Below are positions 18,351 to 26,703 of a DNA stretch of 64,000 nt, piece by piece. Position numbers and translations under genes: made by a program. The DNA lies in NCBI RefSeq assembly GCF_013372285.1, contig NZ_CP054301.1:3944501-4008500 (forward strand). Direction: 5' to 3'. This stretch comes from Marinomonas primoryensis. GTDB taxonomy: Bacteria > Pseudomonadota > Gammaproteobacteria > Pseudomonadales > Marinomonadaceae. The notes beneath the pieces were generated by a model that was not told the DNA's origin, did no database searches, and saw only the letters and a list, made by a program, of their open reading frames with translations. Numbering within the stretch: the first letter of the stretch is position 1; each line of letters starts with the position of its first letter.

Positions 18351-19640
18351 TCAGTCCAACAAGCCTTTATTGTCTTGCCAACAGGCATCCAGTTGTTTCT
18401 CTATCAGACGCACAGTATCGGCTTTCACACCTAGTGATAAAGCGGTATCACGAAAGCCAGAAAGAGATTCTACGACTTCTTCTATCGCGTGTTGGGCTTG
18501 TTTCCAGTTCGCAAAGCTGGCGGTCGTAGCGAGTTTTTGAATGGCTTTTAATGGTGGTTTTTTGCCGTAACCCGCAAATGACGTGGCTTGTTCGCCAAAT
18601 GGATGAGGGCTAAAAGTAACATCGTAAAAAGGGGCTGGTTGCCAAGTGCCCTTATCGTCTTGTAAGAAGGCCCAGTTTTTACTGTGGTCGTCCTGATTAC
18701 AGGCAAATAGGTTAAACATGGCACGACGAAATTGCATTTGACCGACCATAGGCGATTTACAAAGGTGTCGACTGAGTTTAATCAAATCTTCGTAATCTAA
18801 ACTTGGCGTCCGAAAGTCAGAATCTAATAAGCCGCATACACTGTGCATGTGTAATCGACCTAGCGAACCTTGTCTGTTTAACACTCGATCAAAGCGTTTT
18901 AAAGCCAGCCAATGGCTAGCGCCAGATTTCGCAGGCGCCTCTATTAGCTTCCACTCTTGAGGTTGAAGTCCTGCGTTTGCAGCCAATGAAAGATAAGCCG
19001 CTTCACATACCCCTTCCTCATGACCGAGCGCTAGATTTTTTGAGGTGAACTTTACTAACCAAGCTTCATCATTTTTTTGAGCTTGAGTCCGCCAACGAGT
19101 TGGTTGATCTGGACCAAGATACACTTGGGCTTTTGGCCTTGCTCCACCAGAGCTACCAGCAGCAACCAAAGCAGCCAATACCTCTTCGGTTTGTCCGTCA
19201 AACAGGCTTTGCGCTTCTAAACCAAGTATCTGAATATCTATATCGCTATCATCGTATTGCTTAAAGTCCGACTCAGGGCTAAAGGAAAGCGCGCCCATCG
19301 CAGAATCTCCGACAAAAGTGAGCCTGTCCATTGCCGTAATTTGTGCAGGCAAAATATCATGCTGACGAAATATTCTGTCTTGTAATAGCAGCCCCCAGCC
19401 ATCGGGTAAGCTGTCGCCAAACACACCATGAACGCCGTGATGGGGCGTTTTTGGCGCCCGTTGTAAATCAGTATTAGCGTTTAGAGTAATAGGCGATACG
19501 TTACCAAATTGCTGAATATAATCCGCGTCGTACTGAAAAAAAACGCCTTGTTGGTTTTGCGCTAATCTACCAATATTTACTCTATTTCCTGTTGATAGCG
19601 TGCGCTGAACCACCAGTTTTTGAATCGGTTTAAAAGCCAT
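18351..19640 (-). CDS. hipA: HipA-type serine/threonine kinase toxin
   Basis: HipA kinases phosphorylate targets such as aminoacyl-tRNA synthetases and cause growth arrest or persistence. The N-terminal HipA_N part includes the GVFGDSLPDGWGLLL block. SGGARPKAQV forms the ATP-loop region. The C-terminal kinase core shows the catalytic NQDDHSKNWAF loop (about 313-323) and the metal-binding PFYDVTFSPHPFG. Length (429 aa) is normal and all key residues look intact. It overlaps hipB by 11 bp, the usual co-translated arrangement, and the pair is repressed from operators upstream of hipB. The cellular target cannot be inferred. Confidence 0.93.
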   Translation of the reverse strand: MAFKPIQKLVVQRTLSTGNRVNIGRLAQNQQGVFFQYDADYIQQFGNVSPITLNANTDLQRAPKTPHHGVHGVFGDSLPDGWGLLLQDRIFRQHDILPAQITAMDRLTFVGDSAMGALSFSPESDFKQYDDSDIDIQILGLEAQSLFDGQTEEVLAALVAAGSSGGARPKAQVYLGPDQPTRWRTQAQKNDEAWLVKFTSKNLALGHEEGVCEAAYLSLAANAGLQPQEWKLIEAPAKSGASHWLALKRFDRVLNRQGSLGRLHMHSVCGLLDSDFRTPSLDYEDLIKLSRHLCKSPMVGQMQFRRAMFNLFACNQDDHSKNWAFLQDDKGTWQPAPFYDVTFSPHPFGEQATSFAGYGKKPPLKAIQKLATTASFANWKQAQHAIEEVVESLSGFRDTALSLGVKADTVRLIEKQLDACWQDNKGLLD

Positions 19641-19923
19641 CTTTCAGCACCTCTTCTATGGACGTTGGCATGCTAGGTTGGTTGCTGGTGTTTTGAGTCA
19701 GGGCAAAGAGCCGCGATAGATCATCGAGGCTTTGCCAGAGTAGTAATAACTGGCGAAAGGAAATTTGTCCTGTCAGTTCGAACTTTTTAATGGTGGACGC
19801 GGGTACACCACTGCGCTCGGCCAACCCATCGCGAGACAGCTTTGCCTGCTCCCGCAGACGACGAAGATGAGCCGCAAACTCGTGCTGTACATCGTTATCA
19901 TCTAGTAACAGAAAGTGATTCAT
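19630..19923 (-). CDS. hipB: HipB-type antitoxin, helix-turn-helix repressor
   Basis: An XRE-family helix-turn-helix protein: FAAHLRRLREQAKLSRDGLAERSGVPASTIKKFE shows the recognition helix (split here: REQAKLSRDGLAERSG, then VPASTIKKFE). It should neutralise HipA and repress the operon. The ATG at 19923 is chosen (MNHFLLLDDND). A longer frame would begin at a TTG at 19953 that lies inside the operator palindrome, which is unlikely. No strong Shine-Dalgarno sequence precedes the ATG. The C-terminus continues into hipA with an 11-bp overlap. Confidence 0.9.
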   Translation of the reverse strand: MNHFLLLDDNDVQHEFAAHLRRLREQAKLSRDGLAERSGVPASTIKKFELTGQISFRQLLLLWQSLDDLSRLFALTQNTSNQPSMPTSIEEVLKDGF

Positions 19924-19941
19924 AGAAATAAGCGTCCAGCT

Positions 19942-19965
19942 TAATAGATACAATGGTATCTATTA
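19942..19965. promoter_or_regulatory. HipB operator O1 overlapping the -10 element
   Basis: A perfect 10-bp inverted repeat, TAATAGATAC-AATG-GTATCTATTA, lies 19 bp upstream of the hipB ATG. On the minus strand a perfect TATAAT -10 box (19967-19962) overlaps its edge, so a bound repressor would block the promoter. The GATAC/GTATC half-sites with a 4-bp centre match a dimeric HTH repressor. Confidence 0.8.
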
Positions 19966-19986
19966 TAGATTAATAATGAAATTTTT

Positions 19987-20002
19987 GGACACTATTGTAT
20001 CC
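19987..20002. promoter_or_regulatory. HipB operator O2
   Basis: GGACAC-TATT-GTATCC repeats the O1 half-site (GATAC/GTATC) with one mismatch, centred 41 bp from O1 (about four helical turns). It covers the expected -35 region of the hipBA promoter. Confidence 0.7.
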
Positions 20003-20031
20003 ATAAAATAATTTATTATTTTTTATGTTTT

Positions 20032-20919
20032 CTATCCCGTCGCCGAAAACGCATTTTTTAATGCTTCAAAAAGCCATTGATGTGCAGGCCCGCGTTTGGC
20101 GCCTTTTTTAAACACAAGGTCCACAGGTGCCGACCAAGGTTTGTGGTCAAACGCCACATCAATCTTACAAATATCTCCTTGTTCAACCAGCGGCTGAACC
20201 AAAGATGCAGGTAAGTAGGCCCAGCCTATTTGCTGTTTCACCAGTTCTAAAACAGCGTAATTACTGGAACACCACCATGCACTGGGCGTCATGCTAATCA
20301 GGGCTTGAGGCTCTTTTTTTAACGATCCACGCACGGCAATTTGTCGAAATGGTACAAGGTCTGATTCAGACAATACTCGCAGCCCCGCTAACGGAAAATC
20401 CACATGGCAAACAGCAATGAAATCCACACCGCCCACGTAGCAAAAATCGACTTGTTTGTTCGCTTCCACTTCTGAAAACATCACACCAATGTCAATATTG
20501 CCATCGGCAACCACGTGGATGATATCGGGGGAAGCCAGAGACACGAGGTCGAGCTGAACATAGGGAAAAGTAAGCGCAAATAGCTTAAGAGCCGCCGACA
20601 CATTTGACGCCAATAACGCGTCGTCCACGGCTATGGTTAGCGCACTTTCTTCTTTGCGCAGGATGGATTCGGCGATTTTTTCAAACTCATGGGATTGCGC
20701 TAAAAGGGCTTTCGCACTGCGTAGTAAACGCTCTCCCTCTGGGGTTAATGTCGGGCTGCGTGACGATCGATCAAACAGCTCGACGCCCAAATCGACTTCT
20801 AGATTGCTTATCCCATGACTAACAGCAGACTGCACTTTGCCAAGCTTTCTTGCGCACGCTGAAAAGGACCCTAGCTCTGCGGATAACACCAGCATTTTGA
20901 TTTGTTCTAAACTTAACAT
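20032..20919 (-). CDS. LysR-family transcriptional regulator
   Basis: The N-terminal winged HTH reads MLSLEQIKMLVLSAELGSF, SACARKLGKVQSAVSHGISN and LEVDLGVELFDRSSR. A type-2 periplasmic-binding-like effector domain follows (about 90-290). I start it at ATG 20919 because LysR similarity begins there. A GTG at 20991 with GGGGG upstream would add 24 residues and remains possible. The gene is divergent from sugE and may control it. A 102-bp stretch of this gene has a decayed relative at 25664-25765. The effector is unknown. Confidence 0.88.
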   Translation of the reverse strand: MLSLEQIKMLVLSAELGSFSACARKLGKVQSAVSHGISNLEVDLGVELFDRSSRSPTLTPEGERLLRSAKALLAQSHEFEKIAESILRKEESALTIAVDDALLASNVSAALKLFALTFPYVQLDLVSLASPDIIHVVADGNIDIGVMFSEVEANKQVDFCYVGGVDFIAVCHVDFPLAGLRVLSESDLVPFRQIAVRGSLKKEPQALISMTPSAWWCSSNYAVLELVKQQIGWAYLPASLVQPLVEQGDICKIDVAFDHKPWSAPVDLVFKKGAKRGPAHQWLFEALKNAFSATG

Positions 20920-20932
20920 ATGAATAATATCG

Positions 20933-20953
20933 ATAGTTATTAACTTTGAATCA
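20933..20953. promoter_or_regulatory. motif shared with the oxyR promoter
   Basis: ATAGTTATTAAC-TT-TGAATCA here matches ATAGTTATTAAC-AA-TGAATCA at 37067-37087 upstream of oxyR (19 of 21 positions). ATAG-N7-CTTT fits one half of the OxyR pattern ATAG-N7-CTAT. It lies 14 bp upstream of the chosen LysR start and within the region shared with the sugE promoter. Confidence 0.45.
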
Positions 20954-21026
20954 TCATAATTATTGATACTATAAAAATCAAACTTGTTCACTCATCCCCC
21001 ACTATTCGTCGTAAGGAATCATAAAA

Positions 21027-21344
21027 ATGAGCTGGTTATATTTGCTGCTTGCTGGCATGACAGAAATTGGTTGGCCTATTGGATTAAAGATGGCGCAATC
21101 TGGAGAATCGAAAGTCACGGGCATTGCCGTCGCGATTTTCTTTATGACGATTAGCGGCATGCTTCTTTGGTTGGCGCAAAAAGAGATTCCGATGGGGACC
21201 GCTTACGCTGTTTGGACTGGGATTGGGGCGTCGGGCACTTTTCTGATAGGGATTTGGCTGTATGGCGATCCAACGTCATTAACGCGTTATCTTGGCGTAT
21301 TGTTCATCATTCTCGGCGTGGTTGTATTGAAATTTGCGCACTAA
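21027..21344 (+). CDS. sugE: SugE/Gdx-type small multidrug resistance exporter
   Basis: A 105-residue, four-helix small multidrug resistance protein that works as a dual-topology dimer. The essential glutamate is in AGMTEIGWPIGLK (Glu13), and PMGTAYAVWTGIGASG in helix 3 is the SugE/Gdx signature; this subgroup exports guanidinium and small quaternary ammonium ions in exchange for protons. Length and start match E. coli SugE (MSW...). No guanidine riboswitch fits in the short leader. It is divergent from a LysR gene, its probable regulator, and its stop overlaps that of a truncated AraC gene on the other strand. Confidence 0.93.
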   Translation: MSWLYLLLAGMTEIGWPIGLKMAQSGESKVTGIAVAIFFMTISGMLLWLAQKEIPMGTAYAVWTGIGASGTFLIGIWLYGDPTSLTRYLGVLFIILGVVVLKFAH

Positions 21345-21600
21345 CTTCCCCATCGTTCTACTCGATATTGCCTTGGTGATTTTCCCAACGCCTTTTTAAA
21401 AAAGGTAATAAACGCGCTGACAGATTCATAACCAAGCTCTTCTGATATGGTTTGCACTGGTGTGTTAACGGCGAGCTTCTGTAACGCGAGAACGATGTGA
21501 AGCTGGCTGCGCCATTGACCAAAAGTCAGTTGAACATGGCGTTTAATCATCCGCGCCAACGTTCGCTCGCTCATGGCAAAATCGTTAGCCCATTGCCCCA
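21321..21600. repeat. 280-bp direct repeat, copy A (sugE tail + araC 3' end)
   Basis: Positions 21321-21600 match 25770-26049 without gaps and with about six differences counted by eye. The repeat spans the last 24 nt of sugE and the C-terminal coding part of an AraC regulator. It marks a segmental duplication about 4.45 kb apart. Confidence 0.95.
21341..21600 (-). pseudogene. AraC-family regulator, C-terminal fragment
   Basis: This encodes LGQWANDFAMSERTLARMIK onward to the normal C-terminus (YRVERWGS), i.e. the two-HTH AraC DNA-binding domain, nearly identical to the end of the intact gene at 25790-26608. The cupin-like N-terminal domain is missing: similarity stops at 21600, where unrelated sequence (a DUF849 remnant on the other strand) begins. 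The 94-residue frame that remains has no natural start, so it is taken as a broken duplicate. Confidence 0.85.
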
Positions 21601-21616
21601 GCTCGCGCATTCCTGC

Positions 21617-21733
21617 GCTGACCAAGTACGAAAGATCCGACGTATTCTTGAAGAGCTTTCCATGGAAATCGCGACGCCAGAAGAAGCTCGCTTCATGCTG
21701 GGCCTTAAAGGCAAAGATGCGGTGAATTTTTAG
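21617..21733 (+). pseudogene. 3' remnant of a DUF849/BKACE (3-keto-5-aminohexanoate cleavage) gene
   Basis: In frame up to a TAG at 21733 the sequence reads ADQVRKIRRILEELSMEI, ATPEEARFMLGLKGKDAVNF, which is the typical C-terminus of DUF849 beta-keto acid cleavage enzymes ('...RRILEEL-x-EIATP-x-EAR-x-MLGLKG'). Only the last 38 codons remain, fused directly to the AraC fragment junction at about 21600. It shows that a metabolic gene once ended here and was lost in the rearrangement. Confidence 0.75.
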
Positions 21734-22096
21734 TACTCCGGAATACCAACAATAGTACCGCTTGAGCCGTTCTATCTAGAGGCAGAGTCTTAATACGACT
21801 GTGTGATGGCTCAAGTGGTTTATCATTAAGCATCCCATCAAAATACATCACCGTAAAAAAACACCTCAAATAATGAGATAAAACACACCACATTAGATTC
21901 TACGGCTTCAATCCCGTTTTATTAAAAGATAATCATTCGTCTCGCCAATGAGTTACCGCGTATCATCGCCACGCTTCACGAAAGCCATTACTACAAAACC
22001 AAACAATTAAATCGGCATATTATAAGATTTGATCGGTTAATATCTGTCCCCTATTATTTAACCATCGCATACAAATTTCGTTACGGAAGATGATTC
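21734..22096. other. intergenic region with an inverted repeat
   Basis: No gene is visible in about 360 bp. An inverted repeat ACCGCTTGAGCC / GGCTCAAGTGGT lies at 21757-21768 and 21808-21819, with one mismatch, separated by 39 bp. It could be a stem-loop or the ends of a small mobile remnant at the rearrangement junction. The rest should hold the promoter of the following cyclase gene. Confidence 0.4.
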
Positions 22097-23806
22097 ATGA
22101 CCACCACATACCGCCACTTATTTAGCCGTACATCGCTTATTTTCTGGCTTTGGTTATTGTCCTCCGCCACTTTCGCGACCATTCCAGTGCAAGTCATTGA
22201 CGGCACAGCCGTAAAGCTTGAACAGTTTCAAATGGGGTACTTTGTTGATCCAACAGAAAAAATGCCTTTTTCTGAAGCTCGACAACAAGTCTTCGAAGTA
22301 TCATCAAACCGTTTATCGTTAGGCATTAATGCCAATACTGCGTGGGCAAAAATCGAGCTTAAGAATACACGCTCATCCACCGTAAAACTGTACCTTCACG
22401 ATCCGTATGCGTACCACAATCATATCCTTGAACTTTATGAAGTCGTCGATGGCGATTTAATCCAGACCCGCACTCTGGACATGGATCGTAGAGAAACCCT
22501 GCAATGGATGTATCGCGGAAGCGCCGTGTTTGATATCGCATTGCCTCCGAAACAACACAAAACGCTGTATATAAAAAGCGTGTCGTTCTCACACCAATGG
22601 TTCACTCTCAATATTTATGATGAAGACCAATCTAAAAGGGCGTTATTAAGTCTATACACAGACATCGCCTTACTCGTTGGCATGTTGCTCGCGCTGATGA
22701 TTTATAATTTGTTGCTGTTTTTCTCATCACGTTTAAGAGAGCACTTTTTTTATGCCTGTTACCTTGTTTCAGGCGGCTTTTGGATCGCGCTCACTTATGG
22801 CTTACTGGCCAACCTATTCGATGTCTACGGGACAATGACATTGAAGTGGCATCTTTCATTAGGCGCCATGCCTATTTTCCTATTATTGTTCATGATTCAT
22901 ATTTTCGAAACGAAGAAGAATTATCCGGTTGAACACTGGGCGCTGTTGTTGAATATTACCTTGTTGGTCGCAAATTCAATCTATGGTTTATTTGATATCG
23001 TCACTGCCCTTCACTATGCCAGCACCTTAGCCGCAATCATGATGGTGATCAGTCTTTCTGTCACCCTGTCGATGCTGATACGAAAACACCCCATGGCGCT
23101 TTTCTTTTTATTAGGCCACGGCTTATTTGTGTTTTTCAGCACATTGTCCGTACTGTTTTACAAAGGCATTATCGAGTTCAACTACATTAACAGTCACGGC
23201 GTTGGCATTGGCATCATGGTTGAGGCGCTGGTGTTATCGCTCATTATTGCCTATCGTATTCGTTTGCTAGAAAACTTAAAAATAGCGCAAGTCGAGCTCA
23301 AATTATTGGCTTCCACAGACTCGCTAACACAGCTGTTTAACCGTCGCTATTTCAGCAACGAAGCGAATGCCATTCTGGAAAAAAACAAACGCGCCAAAGA
23401 AGCGATCACAGTAGCGGTGCTTGATATTGATTTTTTCAAAAAAATTAATGATACCTACGGACACGGGTTAGGCGACAAAGTCATCATACGCGTTGCCGAT
23501 GCACTAAGAGCTCAGTGCCGTCGCCAAGATCTTTTTGCACGTTATGGCGGAGAAGAATTTGTCATTTTAATGCCGAATACTTACCTCAACGAAGCCTATA
23601 CTTTGGCTGAGCGTATCCGCCAAGAGCTTGAAAACGTTGTGATTCCAATTGACCAACAGCAATCCGTCAGCTTTACTGTCAGTATAGGCATTGCCGAGGT
23701 AGACGCAGAGACACCAGATCTTCAAGCCGCCATTAACCGAGCCGACAAAGCCCTTTATAAAGCAAAAAATAATGGCCGGAATCAGTCTCAGCGATTTTCA
23801 CTCTAA
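22097..23806 (+). CDS. 7TMR-DISM diguanylate cyclase
   Basis: Makes cyclic di-GMP in response to an extracytoplasmic signal. A signal-anchor helix (about 12-29) is followed by a periplasmic DISMED2 domain (about 30-170; NTAWAKIELKN and LYLHDPYAYHNHILELYE are typical), seven transmembrane helices (about 190-385), a short coiled linker and a GGDEF domain (about 400-565). The active site is GGEEF (RYGGEEFVILMPN, about 483-487), which is catalytically competent. DSLTQLFNRRYF starts the cyclase fold. No RxxD inhibitory site is obvious. It precedes another membrane cyclase gene in the same direction, with 110 bp between them. Confidence 0.93.
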   Translation: MTTTYRHLFSRTSLIFWLWLLSSATFATIPVQVIDGTAVKLEQFQMGYFVDPTEKMPFSEARQQVFEVSSNRLSLGINANTAWAKIELKNTRSSTVKLYLHDPYAYHNHILELYEVVDGDLIQTRTLDMDRRETLQWMYRGSAVFDIALPPKQHKTLYIKSVSFSHQWFTLNIYDEDQSKRALLSLYTDIALLVGMLLALMIYNLLLFFSSRLREHFFYACYLVSGGFWIALTYGLLANLFDVYGTMTLKWHLSLGAMPIFLLLFMIHIFETKKNYPVEHWALLLNITLLVANSIYGLFDIVTALHYASTLAAIMMVISLSVTLSMLIRKHPMALFFLLGHGLFVFFSTLSVLFYKGIIEFNYINSHGVGIGIMVEALVLSLIIAYRIRLLENLKIAQVELKLLASTDSLTQLFNRRYFSNEANAILEKNKRAKEAITVAVLDIDFFKKINDTYGHGLGDKVIIRVADALRAQCRRQDLFARYGGEEFVILMPNTYLNEAYTLAERIRQELENVVIPIDQQQSVSFTVSIGIAEVDAETPDLQAAINRADKALYKAKNNGRNQSQRFSL

Positions 23807-23917
23807 CGTTCACTGCGTATTCTGCTCATGTATTGAGCCTTGGTGTATGGCCATAGAACACCCAGTAAAGAATGACTAAAGCCATGGGTATTAGCCTTAC
23901 ATTTTTTGAGAAGTAAT

Positions 23918-25561
23918 ATGTTAAAGACAATAAAGACCAAGATTATCACGACATACTCTTTGGTTATGATCGCGTTCACGTCCACCCTGTTATTGACCAC
24001 ATTTCTCACTGAGCGCAACCGCGTACTGGATTTGGAATTAGAAAAATCCATCGAAATATCCAGAATGCACGCCGAAGTACTAGGCAACGAATTCAGTCGC
24101 TATATCACCATGTTGCAAATGGTGAGCTACAATCCTGAAATACAACTCAGGAATAAAGACAGCATCGAATTTCAATTAAAGAAACTACTCGAAGTAGGTG
24201 ATGGCGACTTCGTCAATACTATTTATATCGATAAAAACCTAATACTGACGGACGCAAAAGGAAACACTAATAAAGTCACTCACCCCGCGTTTAAAAAAGG
24301 CAATGACTGGGCTGGAAAAGACTTCAACATCAGTATGCCGCTCTTTAGTCGATTCGAAAAAATGCCTGTTATTATCGTTGCGGTTCCTATTTTAAACACC
24401 TTGAAAGAATGGATGGGCACCATTGCCGTTGCGGTTCCTCTCAGTACGATTAATAAGAAACTGTCTTTTATGAAGTTAACAAAAGGCAGCTACGCTTGGT
24501 TAGCTGATGCAAATGGCATGATAGTCTCTCACCCAGATGAAAGCTTTATAATGAAGGTGCAACTGTCCACCACCAACAGCGATACTTTCCCAGGTTTTGG
24601 CGACATCGTCCGAAAAACACAGTTAGAAGACCATGGTTATGGCCATTATTTAGACACCAGAATCAACGAATCCAAAGTGGTTACCTTCGCCAAAATAAGC
24701 AACTTGCCCGGTTGGAATCTTTTTGTCACCACTCAAGAATCTGAAATTTTTCATGAAATTTACGAAATATTATACAATGTCATCATTACATCATTTGTGT
24801 TAATGATAATTTTTCTATTGCTCATCAATAGGTTATCGAAAAAATTAATTCGTCCACTGATCCAACTTTCTAAAGACGTCAAAGCATCGGTAAATAATAA
24901 ACACCACCACTTTAACGTCATTCAATCCGACGATGAAATTGGCCAGTTGTCTAAAGCGTTTGATGATGCCTTCAAAAAAATACACTCTCATACCGCGTAT
25001 TTAGAAGAGGTCGTCGGTCGTCGAACACAAGAAATCCACGCAAAAAATGTGATTCTGAAAAGCCAAAACAATGCGCTGGAAAACATTGCCTCAATAGACC
25101 CTCTCACTCAACTGTACAACCGTCGTGCGTTTAACGCCCTGATTGAAAAGAATATTTTAGCCGACAACCAAGGTGCACTTTCGCCCACTCTGATTGTGCT
25201 AGACATTGACCATTTCAAAAAAATAAACGACCTATTTGGACACGATGTTGGCGACGATATTTTGTGCCGTACCGCTCAAGAGTTATCGAATAATGATGAT
25301 GAAAACATCATTTGTCGTTGGGGGGGTGAGGAATTTGTCATACTAATTCCCAACACCACACCAGATATGGTTTCAACATACTTGGACGCGTTGCGGACTA
25401 AAATATCGCAAGCAAACTTTGCCCCCGTTGAAGCATTAACGTTTAGTGCAGGCGTTGCAACAAGAGCGCCAGATGAGCCCTTTAAAGCGTGGTTTCAAAG
25501 GGCGGATAAAGCCATGTATGAAGCGAAAGCGTCAGGGAGAAATAACGTTATTTGGGGTTAA
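23918..25561 (+). CDS. Cache-HAMP-GGDEF diguanylate cyclase
   Basis: The ATG at 23918 follows a GAGAAG ribosome-binding site by about 5 bp; a TTG at 23906 would begin inside it. TM1 (about 8-28), a large periplasmic double-Cache-like sensor (about 30-275), TM2 (about 283-305), HAMP (about 306-360), a short coiled coil, and GGDEF (about 385-545) follow. The active site is GGEEF (CRWGGEEFVILIPN, about 469), so it should synthesise cyclic di-GMP. Cache domains of this shape bind small ligands such as amino acids or carboxylates. The C-terminus is normal for the family. Confidence 0.92.
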   Translation: MLKTIKTKIITTYSLVMIAFTSTLLLTTFLTERNRVLDLELEKSIEISRMHAEVLGNEFSRYITMLQMVSYNPEIQLRNKDSIEFQLKKLLEVGDGDFVNTIYIDKNLILTDAKGNTNKVTHPAFKKGNDWAGKDFNISMPLFSRFEKMPVIIVAVPILNTLKEWMGTIAVAVPLSTINKKLSFMKLTKGSYAWLADANGMIVSHPDESFIMKVQLSTTNSDTFPGFGDIVRKTQLEDHGYGHYLDTRINESKVVTFAKISNLPGWNLFVTTQESEIFHEIYEILYNVIITSFVLMIIFLLLINRLSKKLIRPLIQLSKDVKASVNNKHHHFNVIQSDDEIGQLSKAFDDAFKKIHSHTAYLEEVVGRRTQEIHAKNVILKSQNNALENIASIDPLTQLYNRRAFNALIEKNILADNQGALSPTLIVLDIDHFKKINDLFGHDVGDDILCRTAQELSNNDDENIICRWGGEEFVILIPNTTPDMVSTYLDALRTKISQANFAPVEALTFSAGVATRAPDEPFKAWFQRADKAMYEAKASGRNNVIWG

Positions 25562-25663
25562 GGGATAACTTAATCATATGTTCCGTTTCATGTTGAAAGA
25601 ACTTTAAAAGTCACAGATATACAGGTGCTGATCAAATAGCACATGGATCGTACATATCGCCTT

Positions 25664-25765
25664 ACTCAATAAACCGCTGAATCAAAGACTCAGGTAAATA
25701 GATCTAATTTATCCGCGGCTTCACCAATGCCCAAACAGCATAATTACTAGAGCACTGCCACGCAC
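25664..25765 (-). pseudogene. LysR-regulator remnant
   Basis: This 102-bp stretch aligns without gaps to 20181-20282 inside the intact LysR gene, with roughly 70% identity by eye (for example AAACAGCATAATTACTAG against AAACAGCGTAATTACTGG). It ends abruptly five bases before the 280-bp repeat. Because it is much more diverged than the repeat, it derives from an older LysR paralogue and not from the same duplication event. Confidence 0.7.
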
Positions 25766-25769
25766 TCAC

Positions 25770-26049
25770 GTTGTATTGAAATTTGCACACTAACTTCCCC
25801 ATCGTTCGACTCGATATTGCCTTGGTGATTTTCCCAACGCCTTTTTAAAAAAGGTAATAAACGCGCTGACAGATTCATAACCAAGCTCTTCTGATATGGT
25901 TTGCACTGGTGTATTAACGGCGAGCTTCTGTAACGCGAGAACGATGTGAAGCTGGCTGCGCCATTGGCCAAAAGTGAGTTGAACATGGCGTTTAATCATC
26001 CGCGCCAACGTTCGTTCGCTCATGGCAAAATCGTTAGCCCATTGCCCCA
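25770..26049. repeat. 280-bp direct repeat, copy B (sugE tail + araC 3' end)
   Basis: Partner of 21321-21600. Here the AraC gene is complete, but only the last 24 nt of sugE are present, joined to a LysR remnant on its left. Confidence 0.95.
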
Positions 26050-26608
26050 ACGTGCGCTTTTCACTGGGGTTGGCCAGCAAGGCTAAAGCAAGACGATTAA
26101 GTATTGGCTCATCAGGAATAGGAAAATCAAACGCTTCGCGCTCTTGTTCAACCAATTGATCGAGTAAAACCGTGACCAGTCTATCCGTCGCAGAGCCTGC
26201 TTCGTAGTCTGGTTCTTGGGTGGCCAATGACGTGGTCAGTTCTCTTAATAACGACGTGACCGTTAGGGTACAGGCCTTATCAGGCATAGAAAGATCGGTT
26301 GAATCCACAAACAGCATACAAACATCCGCACAGGGTGAAATCTGATTTCGATGTATCACCATACTAGGAATCCAAACGGCGCAACGTGGTGGAACCAGCC
26401 ACATTTTATCGTCAATAAAGCTGGTCACAACCCCCGTCAATGGCATGACAAGCTGGCCTTTTTGATGACGGTGCCACGGAGTTTCTTCAATATGCGGAGC
26501 CGCTTTTGAGCGTAATACCAAGACTCGCTGAGGGTACTCGTCTGCAAAATTTAGATCTGTTACAAGACGCGATGATTCATTGTCTGTATTTAGCAATTTT
26601 TTGTCCAA
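25790..26608 (-). CDS. AraC-family regulator, NimR-like
   Basis: The N-terminal cupin domain contains TPWHRHQKGQLVMPLTG and the C-terminal AraC domain has two HTH units (FAMSERTLARMIKRHVQ and VQTISEELGYESVSAFITFF). This is the AraC subgroup with an N-terminal 'HRHxxGQL' sensor, as in E. coli NimR (YeaM). It is divergent from a NimT/CynX-type exporter gene across 95 bp, the same pairing as nimR-nimT in E. coli, so it probably controls that exporter. Its 3' end is duplicated at 21341-21600. Confidence 0.9.
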   Translation of the reverse strand: MDKKLLNTDNESSRLVTDLNFADEYPQRVLVLRSKAAPHIEETPWHRHQKGQLVMPLTGVVTSFIDDKMWLVPPRCAVWIPSMVIHRNQISPCADVCMLFVDSTDLSMPDKACTLTVTSLLRELTTSLATQEPDYEAGSATDRLVTVLLDQLVEQEREAFDFPIPDEPILNRLALALLANPSEKRTLGQWANDFAMSERTLARMIKRHVQLTFGQWRSQLHIVLALQKLAVNTPVQTISEELGYESVSAFITFFKKALGKSPRQYRVERWGS

Positions 26609-26703
26609 GTGTCTTAATTAAGTTAAGAGACTAACACCTATAATACGCACCCAACAACCACACGTTACGGGTTGTATTTACCCAATACCTTGATGGAACA
26701 GAG

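Noticed and set aside
23803..24087. Minus-strand frame opposite the start of the Cache-GGDEF gene
   Set aside because: It is a shadow of the real cyclase gene and the intergenic gap, with no ribosome-binding site or family match.
22097..25561. The two consecutive diguanylate cyclase genes as a tandem duplication
   Set aside because: Their sensor domains (DISMED2/7TM versus Cache-HAMP) are unrelated and the GGDEF domains are no more alike than usual for the family.
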